Assembly: GCF_001552135.1 (NCBI RefSeq)
Contig: NZ_BCQP01000016.1
Span: 62,001 to 126,000, forward strand
Reading direction: 5' to 3'
DNA from: Actinomadura chibensis NBRC 106107
Lineage (GTDB): Bacteria > Actinomycetota > Actinomycetes > Streptosporangiales > Streptosporangiaceae
Length of the DNA stretch: 64,000 nt
Part shown: piece by piece, positions 49,096-57,529 of the stretch
Position numbering within the stretch: the stretch's first letter is position 1
How the letters are laid out: every line of letters starts with the position of its first letter
Notes under the pieces: model-generated
The model's input: the letters and a program-made list of their open reading frames with translations, nothing else
Database searches by the model: none
What the model was told of the DNA's origin: nothing
Position numbers and translations under genes: made by a program

Positions 49096-50823
49096 GTGGG
49101 ACGTACCAATGAGGGCGGACGGAGGACGGCGGCGCGGCGGCCCGCGGTGAGGCGCACGGTGAAGCGCGCGGTGGCGGCCGGAGCGGTCGCGGTGGCGCTG
49201 GCGGCGTTAGCGGGCGGGTGCCCGTCGGACTCGGGGGACTCCGGGGATTCGGCGGACGGCGGCGTGCGGGTGCGGCGCGGCGACGACTTCACGCTGCCCG
49301 GCTGGGTGCGCCCCTCGCCCAACTCGGGGCTCTTCTCCGAGACGGCGGCGCCCGAGTTCGGGGTCGACACCCGTTCGCTGGACGTGAGCTGGCGGCAGCT
49401 CCAGCCGGACGGCCCCGGCGAGGTCGCCACCGCCACGCCCGGCGCGGCGGAGGACATGACCTTCCAGCCGTACGCCAGGCAGCTGGCCGACCGGCGGCCG
49501 TTCTGGATGCGGATTTTCGCGAGCGGCACGAAATGGGCGCCCGACTGGGTCGCGGACGAGTGCGGGGCGGAGCGGATCGGCCCCGACTACGACGGGCAGT
49601 ACCACCTGCCGCTCTGGAACGAGTGCGTATGGGGACGGCTCCTGGAGCTCTACCGGAAGGTGTTCGTCGAGCAGGGCCTGCGGGCGGACCCGCGGTTGCG
49701 GTTCGTCTATGTGCCGGGCGCGTTCACGTGGGCCGAATACGACTACGACATGATCAATGACGCGGCCGAGAAGGGGCTGACGTTCGAGGAGTACCAGGCG
49801 TGGTACCGGCATGCGTGGCGTGACCTGGTGGGCGTTTTCGGGCCGTACGCCTACAAGCTCGTGTTCACCGGCGAGGACTATCCGTGGGGCCCGTGGGGGT
49901 CGAAGACCGATCTGCTCACCAAGCAGGCGGTGGACGCGGGAATGGGCATCCGGACGGGCATCACCGAGGTCTTCAATTTCCATTTGAGCGAGGCCCCGTC
50001 CTACGGCAGCCGGATCCTGCCGGACGGGCACATGGCGGTGGACGAGTCCCTTCCCGTCCATGACGGGAGGCATGTCGCCGCCACCGAGAACGAGTGCTAC
50101 AACGACTGCGACTTCAAGACGTCCGAACCCTATTACGCGGTCCGGCAGTCGAGCCTGAAGGCGTTGCAGTTGCGGATGAACTGGGTTTACGCGGTTCCGG
50201 GGCCGTCCTATATGAAGCAGTATCCGGAGCTGTGGAGATGGGTCCGGCTGAGCGTGGGGAAGACGGCGGCCGACTCGCCCGACGCGTGGGCGGCGCTCCG
50301 CGACGCCGAGGACACCTACTGGAAGAAGAAGCGGGGCCCGTTCACGGGCGCGCGCGAATGGCCGACCCGGCCGTGGGTGCGGAACCTCGAACGGTGGCTC
50401 GTCCAGCGGGACACCGGGCCGGACGGGCGGGCCCGGCGCTCCACGGCGGACGTCCACACCGGCGTCCTCGGGCCGGAGAACGGGACCGCGTACGAGGGGC
50501 TCAGCACCGACCGCGCGCACGGGCAGACGTCCCTGTACTTCGACGTCGACGACCGGTTCGCGCGCGGACTGCGCGGCCCCGCGCAGGTCAAGGTCACCTA
50601 CCGGGACGCGGGCAAGGGCGCCTGGTGGATCGCCTACCAGGGCGGACGGTCGCCCGAGGTGCGCCGGACGGGCGACGGCCAGTGGAAGACCGCGACCGTG
50701 ACGCTCCCCCGGCCGGTGTTCGCCAACGGCCTGAGCGGCCGGACCGACTTCCGGATCGCCACCGGCGAGGGCTCCGACCTGGACGTCCGGTTCGTCCGCG
50801 TCGTCCGGGAGCGGCCCGCCTGA
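49096..50823 (+). CDS. Secreted lipoprotein, glycoside-hydrolase-like, function unknown
   Basis: A protein of about 575 residues with a basic N-terminus, hydrophobic segment and lipobox AGGC (Cys near residue 42). The middle has the look of a TIM-barrel glycosidase of clan A: FVYVPGAFTWAEYDYD and LVFTGEDYPWGPWG each place a Glu where acid/base and nucleophile could be. The last 150 residues (from about DVHTGVLGPENGTAYEG) resemble a beta-jelly-roll carbohydrate-binding domain. GTG 49096 has AAGGAG eleven bases upstream; ATG 49024 is an alternative without a good ribosome site. I do not recognise a named family. Confidence 0.65.
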   Translation: MGRTNEGGRRTAARRPAVRRTVKRAVAAGAVAVALAALAGGCPSDSGDSGDSADGGVRVRRGDDFTLPGWVRPSPNSGLFSETAAPEFGVDTRSLDVSWRQLQPDGPGEVATATPGAAEDMTFQPYARQLADRRPFWMRIFASGTKWAPDWVADECGAERIGPDYDGQYHLPLWNECVWGRLLELYRKVFVEQGLRADPRLRFVYVPGAFTWAEYDYDMINDAAEKGLTFEEYQAWYRHAWRDLVGVFGPYAYKLVFTGEDYPWGPWGSKTDLLTKQAVDAGMGIRTGITEVFNFHLSEAPSYGSRILPDGHMAVDESLPVHDGRHVAATENECYNDCDFKTSEPYYAVRQSSLKALQLRMNWVYAVPGPSYMKQYPELWRWVRLSVGKTAADSPDAWAALRDAEDTYWKKKRGPFTGAREWPTRPWVRNLERWLVQRDTGPDGRARRSTADVHTGVLGPENGTAYEGLSTDRAHGQTSLYFDVDDRFARGLRGPAQVKVTYRDAGKGAWWIAYQGGRSPEVRRTGDGQWKTATVTLPRPVFANGLSGRTDFRIATGEGSDLDVRFVRVVRERPA

Positions 50824-50840
50824 GCGGGGTGCATGGCGTT

Positions 50841-50885
50841 TTCTGCTTCTTTCTCTACTCTTACGAGCAGAAGTGAGCATAGACT
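50841..50885 (+). promoter_or_regulatory. AT-rich promoter/operator of aminosugar operon
   Basis: TTCTGCT (50841-50847) and AGCAGAA (50866-50872) form an inverted repeat of 7-bp arms in an AT-rich patch that is unusual for this DNA. A -10-like TAGACT (50880-50885) follows. It precedes the AgaS-like gene at 50925. Confidence 0.4.
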
Positions 50886-50924
50886 CTGCAAAAGCTGTCA
50901 TCGTGCTCTTCGCCAGGAGGTTCC

Positions 50925-51842
50925 ATGCCCGCCGACCGGACCACCAGCGAAATCGCGACGCAGCCGGAGTGCTGGCGGCGGGCGGCCGGGCTGGCGGCCG
51001 GGCTCGCCGGCCCGGCGGGCGGCGGCCCGCTCCCGGCGCGCGGCGAGCGGGTGGCGGTCGTCGGGTGCGGCACCTCGCTGTTCATGGCGCAGGCGTACGC
51101 GGCGCTGCGCGAGTCGGCCGGGCACGGCGAGACCGACGCGTTCGCCGCCTCGGAGACGCCGGCCGGCCGCCGCTACGACCGGGTGGTCGCGCTCTCCAGG
51201 TCCGGGACGACGACGGAGGTCGTCGACGTCCTCGCCCGGTTCGCCGGGACGGCCCGCACGACCGTGGTCACCGCCGTGCCGGACTCCCCCGCCGCCGAGC
51301 GCGCCGACCACGTGGTCGCGCTGGAGTTCGCGGACGAGGAGTCCGTCGTGCAGACCCGGTTCGCGACGACCCAGCTCGTCCTGCTGCGCGCCCACCTCGG
51401 CGAGGACGTGACGGCCGCGATCGCGGACGCGGAGGCCGCCGTCGCCGACCCGCTCCCCGCGGACCTGCTCGCCGCCGGGCAGTTCACCTTCCTCGGGCGC
51501 GGCTGGACGGTCGGCCTCGCGAGCGAGGCGGCGCTGAAGATGCGCGAGGCGGCCGGGTACTGGACGGAGGCGTACCCGGCCATGGAGTACCGGCACGGGC
51601 CGATCAGCGTCACCGGCCCGGGCCGCGCGGTGTGGATGCTCGGCGACCTCCCGGACGGCCTCGCCGCCCAGGTCGCGGCGACCGGCGGGCTGCTGCGCGC
51701 GGTCGCCGCCGACCCGCTGGCCGAGCTGGTCCGGGCGCAGCGGGCGGCGGTCGCGCTGGCGGCCGCCCGCGGCCTGGACCCGGACCGCCCCCGCCACCTC
51801 ACCCGCTCGGTGATCCTGGACGGCGGGGCCCCCGGCGCATGA
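50925..51842 (+). CDS. SIS-domain aminosugar isomerase/deaminase (AgaS-like)
   Basis: A 305-residue protein with two sugar isomerase domains. VVGCGTSLFMAQAYAALRE and LSRSGTTTEVVDVLARF mark the first, and FLGRGWTVGLASEAALKMREAAGYWTEAYPAMEYRHGP the second, with the conserved Glu and His of the glucosamine-6-phosphate isomerase half of GlmS. It probably converts an amino sugar phosphate to a keto sugar phosphate with loss of ammonia. CCAGGAGG precedes ATG 50925. It overlaps the kinase gene by four bases, together with an aldolase, a tagatose-type route. Confidence 0.87.
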   Translation: MPADRTTSEIATQPECWRRAAGLAAGLAGPAGGGPLPARGERVAVVGCGTSLFMAQAYAALRESAGHGETDAFAASETPAGRRYDRVVALSRSGTTTEVVDVLARFAGTARTTVVTAVPDSPAAERADHVVALEFADEESVVQTRFATTQLVLLRAHLGEDVTAAIADAEAAVADPLPADLLAAGQFTFLGRGWTVGLASEAALKMREAAGYWTEAYPAMEYRHGPISVTGPGRAVWMLGDLPDGLAAQVAATGGLLRAVAADPLAELVRAQRAAVALAAARGLDPDRPRHLTRSVILDGGAPGA

Positions 51843-52768
51843 TCCTCACGGTGACCCTGAACGCGGCGCTGGACGACACCTACGAGGTCCCGGACGCCCG
51901 GACCGGCGAGGTGAACCGGGTCGCGGCCGTGCACCGCAGGCCGGGCGGCAAGGGCGTCAACGTCGCGCGGATCCTGCACGGGCTCGGGCACGAGGTGGCG
52001 GCCGCCGGGCTCGCGGGCGGCACGACCGGCGCGGGGATCGAGGCGGGGCTCGCGTCCCTCGGCGTCCCGGCCGCGTTCACCCGGACGGCCGGGGAGTCGC
52101 GCCGGACGGTCACCGTCGTCGCCGCCGAGGTGACGGTGTTCAACGAGCCGGGCCCCGCGGTCACCGCCGCCGAGTGGGACGCGTTCGCCCGCGACTACGG
52201 GCGGCTGGCGCGGGACGCGGAGGTCGTCGTCCTGTCCGGGAGCCTGCCGCCGGGCGTGCCGCCGGACGCCTACGCGCGCCTCGCCCGGCTCGCGGACGCC
52301 CCGGTGATCCTGGACGCCGACGGGGAGGCGCTCCGGCTCGGGCTGGCGGGACGTCCCGAGATCGTGAAGCCGAACGCCGCCGAACTGGCCCGCGCGACCG
52401 GCGCCGCCGACCCGGCCGCCGGGATCCGCGCGCTGCGCGGCGCGGGCGCGGTCGTCGCCTCGCTCGGCGCGGACGGCGTGCTCGCCGCCACCCCGGACGG
52501 CGTGCTGCGCGCCGCGCTGGACCGCCCCGAGCCGGGCAACCCGACCGGGGCGGGCGACGCGCTCGCCGCCGGGCTCGCGGCCGGGCTGGCGGACGGGCTG
52601 CCGTGGCCGGAGCGGCTGCGCCGGGCGGTCGCGCTGGCCGCGGGCGCGGTCCGCTCCCCCGTCGCGGGCGAGGTCGACGCGGCCACGCTTCCCGCGCTGC
52701 TCGCGCGGGTCACCGTCCGGTCCGGGGAAGGTCGCGCCGAAGGAGGGCCATGCCGCTCGCGTCCATGA
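51839..52768 (+). CDS. 1-phosphofructokinase/tagatose-6-phosphate kinase family protein
   Basis: A 309-residue PfkB family kinase. The N-terminus MILTVTLNAALDDTYEV, RPGGKGVNVARILHGLG, SGSLPPGVPPDAYARL, KPNAAELARATG and NPTGAGDALAAGLAAG are all typical of the FruK/LacC group. It phosphorylates a keto sugar phosphate to the bisphosphate. It lies between the isomerase and the aldolase that would make and cleave this intermediate. The C-terminus overlaps the aldolase start by 19 bases. Confidence 0.88.
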   Translation: MILTVTLNAALDDTYEVPDARTGEVNRVAAVHRRPGGKGVNVARILHGLGHEVAAAGLAGGTTGAGIEAGLASLGVPAAFTRTAGESRRTVTVVAAEVTVFNEPGPAVTAAEWDAFARDYGRLARDAEVVVLSGSLPPGVPPDAYARLARLADAPVILDADGEALRLGLAGRPEIVKPNAAELARATGAADPAAGIRALRGAGAVVASLGADGVLAATPDGVLRAALDRPEPGNPTGAGDALAAGLAAGLADGLPWPERLRRAVALAAGAVRSPVAGEVDAATLPALLARVTVRSGEGRAEGGPCRSRP

Positions 52769-53601
52769 GTGAGGTCGTCGGGGGGCTCGCCGGAGCGCGG
52801 CGCGGGCTGGGCGCGTTCAACGCGATCCAGCTCGAGCAGGCGGAGGCGATCGTCGCGGGCGCCGAGCACGCCGGGGCGCCGGTCGTGCTGCAGGTGAGCG
52901 AGAACTGCGTCGCCTACCACGGCGCGCTCGCCCCGCTCGGGCGGGCCGTCCTCGAAGCGGGCCGGGCCGCCGCTGTGCCGGTCGTCGTCCACCTGGACCA
53001 CGCGACGTCGCCGGACCTGGTGCGCGAGGCGGTCGCGCTCGGCTTCGGGTCGGTGATGTTCGACGCGTCGCGGCTCGGCCACGACGCGAACGTCGCGGCG
53101 ACCGCCGAGGTGGCCGCGCGCTGCCACGCGGACGGCGTCTGGGTCGAGGCGGAGCTCGGCGAGATCGGCGGCAAGGACGGCGTGCACGCCCCGCACGCCC
53201 GCACCGACCCGGCCGAGGCCGCCGCCTACGTCGCGGCGACCGGCGTGGACGCGCTGGCCGTCGCGGTCGGGACGTCGCACGCGATGCTGACCCGCGACGG
53301 CGTCCTCGACCTGCCGCTGATCGCGCGGCTGCGGGCGGCGGTGCCCGTCCCGCTGGTGCTGCACGGGTCGTCCGGCGTGCCCGACGACGCGCTGGGCGCC
53401 GCCGTCGCGCACGGCATGACCAAGATCAACATCGCCACCCAGCTCAACAAGGTCTACACCGCCGCGATCCGGGACCGGCTGGCCGCCGACCCGGGGCTCG
53501 TCGACCCGCGCCGCTACGCCGCCGCGGGACGGGACGCCGTCGCCGCCGAGGTCGCGCGGCTGCTGGCGGTCATCCGCGCGGCGGGCCCACCGCGTAGGTG
53601 A
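52750..53601 (+). CDS. Class II ketose-bisphosphate aldolase (fructose/tagatose type)
   Basis: A 283-residue zinc aldolase. Catalytic Asp and zinc His lie in HLDHATSPDLV, further ligands in VWVEAELGEIGGKDGVHA, and the phosphate/zinc motifs LHGSSGVPDD and KINIATQLNKVYTAA are intact. Its length is that of the GatY/KbaY group. AAGGAGGG precedes ATG 52750. It cleaves the bisphosphate to dihydroxyacetone phosphate and glyceraldehyde phosphate. Its 3' end overlaps the convergent RibD-like gene by 32 bases. Confidence 0.9.
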   Translation: MPLASMSEVVGGLAGARRGLGAFNAIQLEQAEAIVAGAEHAGAPVVLQVSENCVAYHGALAPLGRAVLEAGRAAAVPVVVHLDHATSPDLVREAVALGFGSVMFDASRLGHDANVAATAEVAARCHADGVWVEAELGEIGGKDGVHAPHARTDPAEAAAYVAATGVDALAVAVGTSHAMLTRDGVLDLPLIARLRAAVPVPLVLHGSSGVPDDALGAAVAHGMTKINIATQLNKVYTAAIRDRLAADPGLVDPRRYAAAGRDAVAAEVARLLAVIRAAGPPRR

Positions 53602-54172
53602 CGTGCGTGACGAGCGGCGTGTGCGCGACGCTCACCGGCGTGAGGTCGATGTCGCCGACGCCGGTGAACAGCCGCTCGCCCTCGCCGAGGACGATCGGCG
53701 CGATGTGCAGCCGCAGCTCGTCGATCAGCCCGGCGGCGAGGTACTGGTCGACGGTGTGCGCGCCGCCCGCGATCGCCACGTCCAGGTCGCCCGCCGCCTC
53801 CCTGGCCCGGGCGAGCGCCGCCTCGATCCCGTCGGTGACGAAGTGGAAGGTCGTGCCGCCCTTCATCTCGACCTTCTCCCTCGGGTGGTGGGTCAGGACG
53901 AACACGGGCGCGTGGTAGGGCGGGTCGTCGCCCCACCAGCCCGTCCAGTCGAGGTCCCAGTCGCCGCGCCCGGAGGTGAACATGTTGCGCCCCATGACGA
54001 ACGCGCCCGCCGCCGTGATCGCCTCGATGGCGGCGGCGTTGGCGTCGGGCTCCTCGAACATCCACCGGTGCAGGCGCTCGCCGCCGTCGCCGAGCGGCTC
54101 GTCGAGGCGCTGGTCCGGGCCGGCCGCGCAGCCGTCGGCGGAGACGGTGATGTCGCAGGTCACCTTGCCCAT
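53570..54172 (-). CDS. Dihydrofolate reductase/RibD C-terminal family protein
   Basis: A 200-residue protein of the RibD C-terminal (DHFR-like) fold. It has the N-terminal ITVSADGCAAGPDQ segment, GAFVMGRNMFTSGRGDWD, the VAIAGGAHTVDQYLAAGLIDEL segment and HIAPIVLGEGERLF, as in many stand-alone actinobacterial reductases. NADPH-dependent reduction is expected; substrate unknown. GGAAGGAT precedes ATG 54172. It overlaps the aldolase 3' end on the other strand. It follows the iron-regulated gene group by 37 bases on the same strand but need not belong to it. Confidence 0.85.
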   Translation of the reverse strand: MGKVTCDITVSADGCAAGPDQRLDEPLGDGGERLHRWMFEEPDANAAAIEAITAAGAFVMGRNMFTSGRGDWDLDWTGWWGDDPPYHAPVFVLTHHPREKVEMKGGTTFHFVTDGIEAALARAREAAGDLDVAIAGGAHTVDQYLAAGLIDELRLHIAPIVLGEGERLFTGVGDIDLTPVSVAHTPLVTHVTYAVGPPRG

Positions 54173-54209
54173 CTCGGATCCTTCCGTCCGGGCGCCCGTC
54201 CGGCGCCGC

Positions 54210-55367
54210 TCAGCAGATGGTCGGAGCCGTTCCCGCGTCCTCGACATCCGTGCCGGAGGAATCATCGCGTGTTTCCGGCCGCCCGATCTCGTACCCGGCG
54301 GGCGGCAGGAGCAACGCCGGGAGCGGGACGTCGAGCGCGCGGCTGAGCGCGAGCAGCTCGTCGGCGTCGAACCGGCGCGGCGGCGCCGCCGTCTCGGCGT
54401 GCTCGACGTGCTCGGCCGTCCAGACGGCGCCGGTCAGCTCGGTGAGGGCGGCGGCGAGGGCCGTCCTCGGCAGGCCGCGGACGCGCCGCCACTGCCCGAC
54501 GTTGACGGCGACCACCTGGTTCATGGTGGCGGCCGTCCTGGTCGTGGGCGGCAGCCCCTGCCGGTGCTTCCCCCTTCCCCACGCCTCCCGCAGGACGGTC
54601 GCCGGGATGGCGAGCGCGAGCAGCGCGGGCAGCGCCCACGGGTAGGCCGACGTCCGCGCCGTGAACCGGACCGGGCTGTCGATCCCGGTCAGCTCGCCGA
54701 CCACCGCGTACCGTCCGAACGCCGGGCCCTGGAGCTTGACCTTGACGCTGAGCGTGCGCTCCTGGCCGGGGGCGAGGGTGCCGATGGCGGGGGCGTCCAG
54801 GACGCCGGTCGGGTCGGCGCCGCGCCCGGCGGCGAGGGTGAGCGGCGGGTCGGTGACCGGCGCCTTCCCGGTGTTGCGCACGGTGAACGTCACGGTCCGC
54901 TCGGCCGGGCCGCCGAACCAGGCGGCGGACGGTCCCCCGCCGTCCACCCGCACCCCGGACACGGTCAGGTCGCGGGACGGACCGGCGGCGGCGGTGCGAC
55001 GCTGCGCGGCGGTGAGCGTCGGCACGCCCTTGATCGTCAGCGGGACGGTCCTGGCCCGTCCGCCCGCGACCGGACGCGCCGACACGACGCACGGGCAGCC
55101 GATCGGCGGCTGGACGACGGTGACCATCGCGGTGCCGCGCCCCTGCGCGTTGACGAACGTGGTGGCCGCCGCCGCGACGGCGCAGTCGGCCGAGCCGCGC
55201 GCCGCGCCGTTCCCGCACACCTCGATCAGGACGTTCCCGGACGGCCAGGCGGCGAGGTCGACGGTCACGGTCTGCCCCACCGCGACGTCGGTGCGGTCCA
55301 CCTCGACGGACGGTCCGGGCGCCGCGAGCGCGAGACCGGCGAGGGCGGAGGCGAGCAGCGCGCTCAT
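54210..55367 (-). CDS. Membrane protein: extracytoplasmic Ig-like part fused to cytoplasmic XRE-like HTH
   Basis: A 385-residue protein with an unusual layout. A short signal or anchor ends near residue 17 (LAGLALAAPG). The exported part has VCGNGAARGSADC and GCPCVV Cys pairs in a beta-sandwich and a later Ig-like stretch. A membrane segment WALPALLALAIPATVL lies near residue 256. From residue 282 the sequence MNQVVAVNVGQWRRVRG, then FDADELLALSRALDVPL and PALLLPP, matches small actinobacterial XRE-type DNA-binding domains. ATG overlaps the DUF916-like gene stop (ATGA). It could be a membrane-bound regulator of the locus. An internal start at ATG 54524 is possible but poorly supported. Confidence 0.62.
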   Translation of the reverse strand: MSALLASALAGLALAAPGPSVEVDRTDVAVGQTVTVDLAAWPSGNVLIEVCGNGAARGSADCAVAAAATTFVNAQGRGTAMVTVVQPPIGCPCVVSARPVAGGRARTVPLTIKGVPTLTAAQRRTAAAGPSRDLTVSGVRVDGGGPSAAWFGGPAERTVTFTVRNTGKAPVTDPPLTLAAGRGADPTGVLDAPAIGTLAPGQERTLSVKVKLQGPAFGRYAVVGELTGIDSPVRFTARTSAYPWALPALLALAIPATVLREAWGRGKHRQGLPPTTRTAATMNQVVAVNVGQWRRVRGLPRTALAAALTELTGAVWTAEHVEHAETAAPPRRFDADELLALSRALDVPLPALLLPPAGYEIGRPETRDDSSGTDVEDAGTAPTIC

Positions 55368-56353
55368 GGCCGCGTCCGGCGGCGGCGCAGCAGGACCAGG
55401 GCGGCGACGGCGGCCGCGACGGCGGCGACGGCCGCCCACGGCGTGGCCCACCACCCCGCCGTGCGGACGATGGGACGCGCCGTGCCCGCCGTCGCGTCCA
55501 GCGAGTCGTGCGGGGTGAGCTTCAGCGTGGCGGTCAGCGGCCCGGCGGGGAGCACGCCCCGGACGCGGTCGGTGAAGGTGTAGGCGTTGCCCGGCAGCAG
55601 CTCCGGCACCCGCCGGGTCGCGGCGTCGCCGAGCCCGACGCCGAACGGCCCGGTCACGCCGACCCGCGCGGAGGCCGTGAGCCGGACGTTGCCGACGTTC
55701 CGCAGCCGGTAGGTGACGTCGGCGCCGCCGCTCCCGAACGCCGGGTTCGCGGCCGCGACCTTCAGCGACTCCACCCGCAGCGACGGCGACAGCGCCCCGT
55801 TCACCCGCGCGTAGACGCGGGCGGCGACGCGGCGGTCCACGTTGACCCGCCGCCCCCGCGCGCCGGTGGCCTGCTCGGTGACGGCGGCGATCACGCCGCC
55901 GGAATGGTCGCCGGGCGTCGCGCCGTCCGGCACCGTCAGCGTGAACGGCACGGCCACGGACCCGCCGGGCTCGACGGTCCGCGCCGGGGCGCCCGCGACG
56001 GAGATCCAGGCGCCGACGTCGGCGGCGCGCCGGTCGGCGGTGAGGAGGGCGAACGAGCCGTCCGCCGTGTTGAACGCGTCGGTGGCGTACACGCGGAAGG
56101 TCAGCGGACGCCCGCTCAGGTTGGTGATCGTCACCTTGTCGCGCACCCGCTGCCCCGGGGACAGCGTGTAGACGAAGAAGTCCCGCCGGGACTGCCCGGC
56201 GGCGCCGGACGGCTTGACCGACCAGGCGAAACCACCGCCCGGCGCGGGCGCGGACGCGGGCGCGGACGCGGCGGCCCGCGCCGCGGGCGCCGGGAGGGCG
56301 GGGACGGCCAGGGCGGCGGCCGTCAGGAGGGCCCCGGCACGGGATGGGTTCAT
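55364..56353 (-). CDS. DUF916-like (WxL-interacting type) surface protein
   Basis: A 329-residue exported, membrane-anchored protein. The signal peptide runs to about residue 28. RRDFFVYTLSPGQRVRDKVTITNLSGRPLTFRVYATDAF fits DUF916, the partner family of WxL-domain surface proteins; a second Ig-like domain from about 200 covers VTYRLRNVGNVRLTA. A C-terminal segment WWATPWAAVAAVAAAVAALVLL and RRRRTRP form the anchor. It lies directly after the WxL-type gene on the same strand, separated by a hairpin, so it is probably its surface partner. Confidence 0.72.
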   Translation of the reverse strand: MNPSRAGALLTAAALAVPALPAPAARAAASAPASAPAPGGGFAWSVKPSGAAGQSRRDFFVYTLSPGQRVRDKVTITNLSGRPLTFRVYATDAFNTADGSFALLTADRRAADVGAWISVAGAPARTVEPGGSVAVPFTLTVPDGATPGDHSGGVIAAVTEQATGARGRRVNVDRRVAARVYARVNGALSPSLRVESLKVAAANPAFGSGGADVTYRLRNVGNVRLTASARVGVTGPFGVGLGDAATRRVPELLPGNAYTFTDRVRGVLPAGPLTATLKLTPHDSLDATAGTARPIVRTAGWWATPWAAVAAVAAAVAALVLLRRRRTRP

Positions 56354-56382
56354 GGATCGGGCTCCGCGTACTCTCTGTCCGG

Positions 56383-56419
56383 GGCGGGGTGGGGATGCTT
56401 CGACCATTCCCACCCCGCC
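56383..56419 (-). terminator. Hairpin between WxL-type and DUF916-like genes
   Basis: GGCGGGGTGGG (56383-56393) and CCCACCCCGCC (56409-56419) form a perfect 11-bp stem with a 15-base loop. It may attenuate transcription into the downstream genes. Next to it the 14-base unit TCGCTAGGAGAGGG, containing the stop codon of the WxL-type gene in its second copy, is present twice (56433-56460). Confidence 0.6.
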
Positions 56420-56449
56420 TTCGCTGGGGGTTTCGCTAGGAGAGGGTCG

Positions 56450-57433
56450 CTAGGAGAGGGTCAGGGTGAGGGTCGCGGTGTAGTCGCCCGGCGACGTGCC
56501 CGCCGGGACGCTCAGGTCCAGCCCCGCGCCCGCCTGGAACACGCCGCCGCTGCCGCCGGCGGCGGACGACGCCAGCGTCCGGGCCGCGCCGAACGCGCCC
56601 GCCGGGCCCGGCGTGACGCTGCCCTTCGAGCCGTCGTCGACCGTCCGCGCGGTCGGCGTCCAGGCCAGGTTCGCCTTCGGGATCGTCCCGCCCTGGGCGT
56701 GGCTGAAGTCGGTCACCTCGCCGACCAGGCTCCAGCCCGCCTGGGTGCCGCGCGCGTCGGTGACCGTGGCGGTGCGCAGCGCGCCCGTCGCGTGCTGCCC
56801 CGGCGCGACCGCGCCGAGTTGCGCGGTGTCGCCGTCGAGCGCGAGGGTGAGCGCGCCGTTGGTCACCGTCGCGTTGAGCGTCTGTTGGCCCGTTCCAGCC
56901 GGATCGGTGCCGGGGCCCGTGCCGGGGTCGGTCGGGTTCTCGCCTCCCGTGAACGTGACGGGGGTGAAGGTGTCCTGGCTCCGGTCGGCGGCGCCGTGCG
57001 CGGCCATCGTGATGATGTAGCACTGCGTCTTCAGGCAGTCGACGTCCTTGCCGCCGCCGTCGGTGTACTTGGCCTTCACGCCGCTGAGCGTGATGTCGAA
57101 GCTGCCGTCGGCGTTGAGCCTGCCCTGCCCGGACGACGGGTTGCCGTTGCGGTGCACCCACTTGGACACCTGGAACGCGCCCGCGTTGGTCGCGTAGTCG
57201 GGAGCCTTCGGCCCGAACACGACGTACACGCCGACGCCGCCGTTGGCGGCCGGGTCGAAGCCGGTGCCGTGGACGGTGAAGTCCTGCCCTGCGGGGTCGG
57301 CCCCGGACGTCGGGGTCGCGGTGGTGGCCGGGCCCGCGGCGAGCGCGGGCGCCGCGCCGAGCCCGATCGTGATCAGCCCGGCGGCGGCGAGCACGGCGCC
57401 GCTCCGGGTGATGCGTCTGGTCGCCTGTCTCAT
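56450..57433 (-). CDS. Exported neocarzinostatin-like protein with WxL-type C-terminal domain
   Basis: A 327-residue secreted protein. The signal peptide ends near residue 32 (PALAAG). The next 120 residues are a neocarzinostatin-like beta-sandwich: TPTSGADPAGQDFTVHGTGF and VDCLKTQCYIITMAAHG with the C-x4-C pair. After a Gly/Pro/Thr linker the C-terminal half has a WxL motif, GWSLVGEVTDFS, and ends LDLSVPAGTSPGDYTATLTLTLS, typical of WxL cell-surface domains. GAGAGGAAG precedes ATG 57433. An IdeR-type box lies 47 bases upstream, so iron repression is likely. No membrane anchor; surface attachment through the WxL part is inferred. Confidence 0.75.
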   Translation of the reverse strand: MRQATRRITRSGAVLAAAGLITIGLGAAPALAAGPATTATPTSGADPAGQDFTVHGTGFDPAANGGVGVYVVFGPKAPDYATNAGAFQVSKWVHRNGNPSSGQGRLNADGSFDITLSGVKAKYTDGGGKDVDCLKTQCYIITMAAHGAADRSQDTFTPVTFTGGENPTDPGTGPGTDPAGTGQQTLNATVTNGALTLALDGDTAQLGAVAPGQHATGALRTATVTDARGTQAGWSLVGEVTDFSHAQGGTIPKANLAWTPTARTVDDGSKGSVTPGPAGAFGAARTLASSAAGGSGGVFQAGAGLDLSVPAGTSPGDYTATLTLTLS

Positions 57434-57479
57434 GCGCTTCCTCTCGCGGAGGGGAGATGGGGGACACGAAGGCAAGAAC

Positions 57480-57498
57480 TTAGGTAAGCCTTACCTAA
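57480..57498. promoter_or_regulatory. IdeR/DtxR iron box
   Basis: TTAGGTAAGCCTTACCTAA is a perfect 19-bp palindrome (odd centre), close to the DtxR/IdeR consensus TTAGGTTAGGCTAACCTAA. It lies just before the WxL-type gene. Confidence 0.85.
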
Positions 57499-57529
57499 TG
57501 CGAGGACTGTACCGGAGTCCGGGCCGGGA

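Noticed and set aside
54210..54524. Separate small XRE-type gene starting at ATG 54524
   Set aside because: The frame is continuous with the membrane part, and no good ribosome-binding sequence precedes this ATG; kept only as an alternative.
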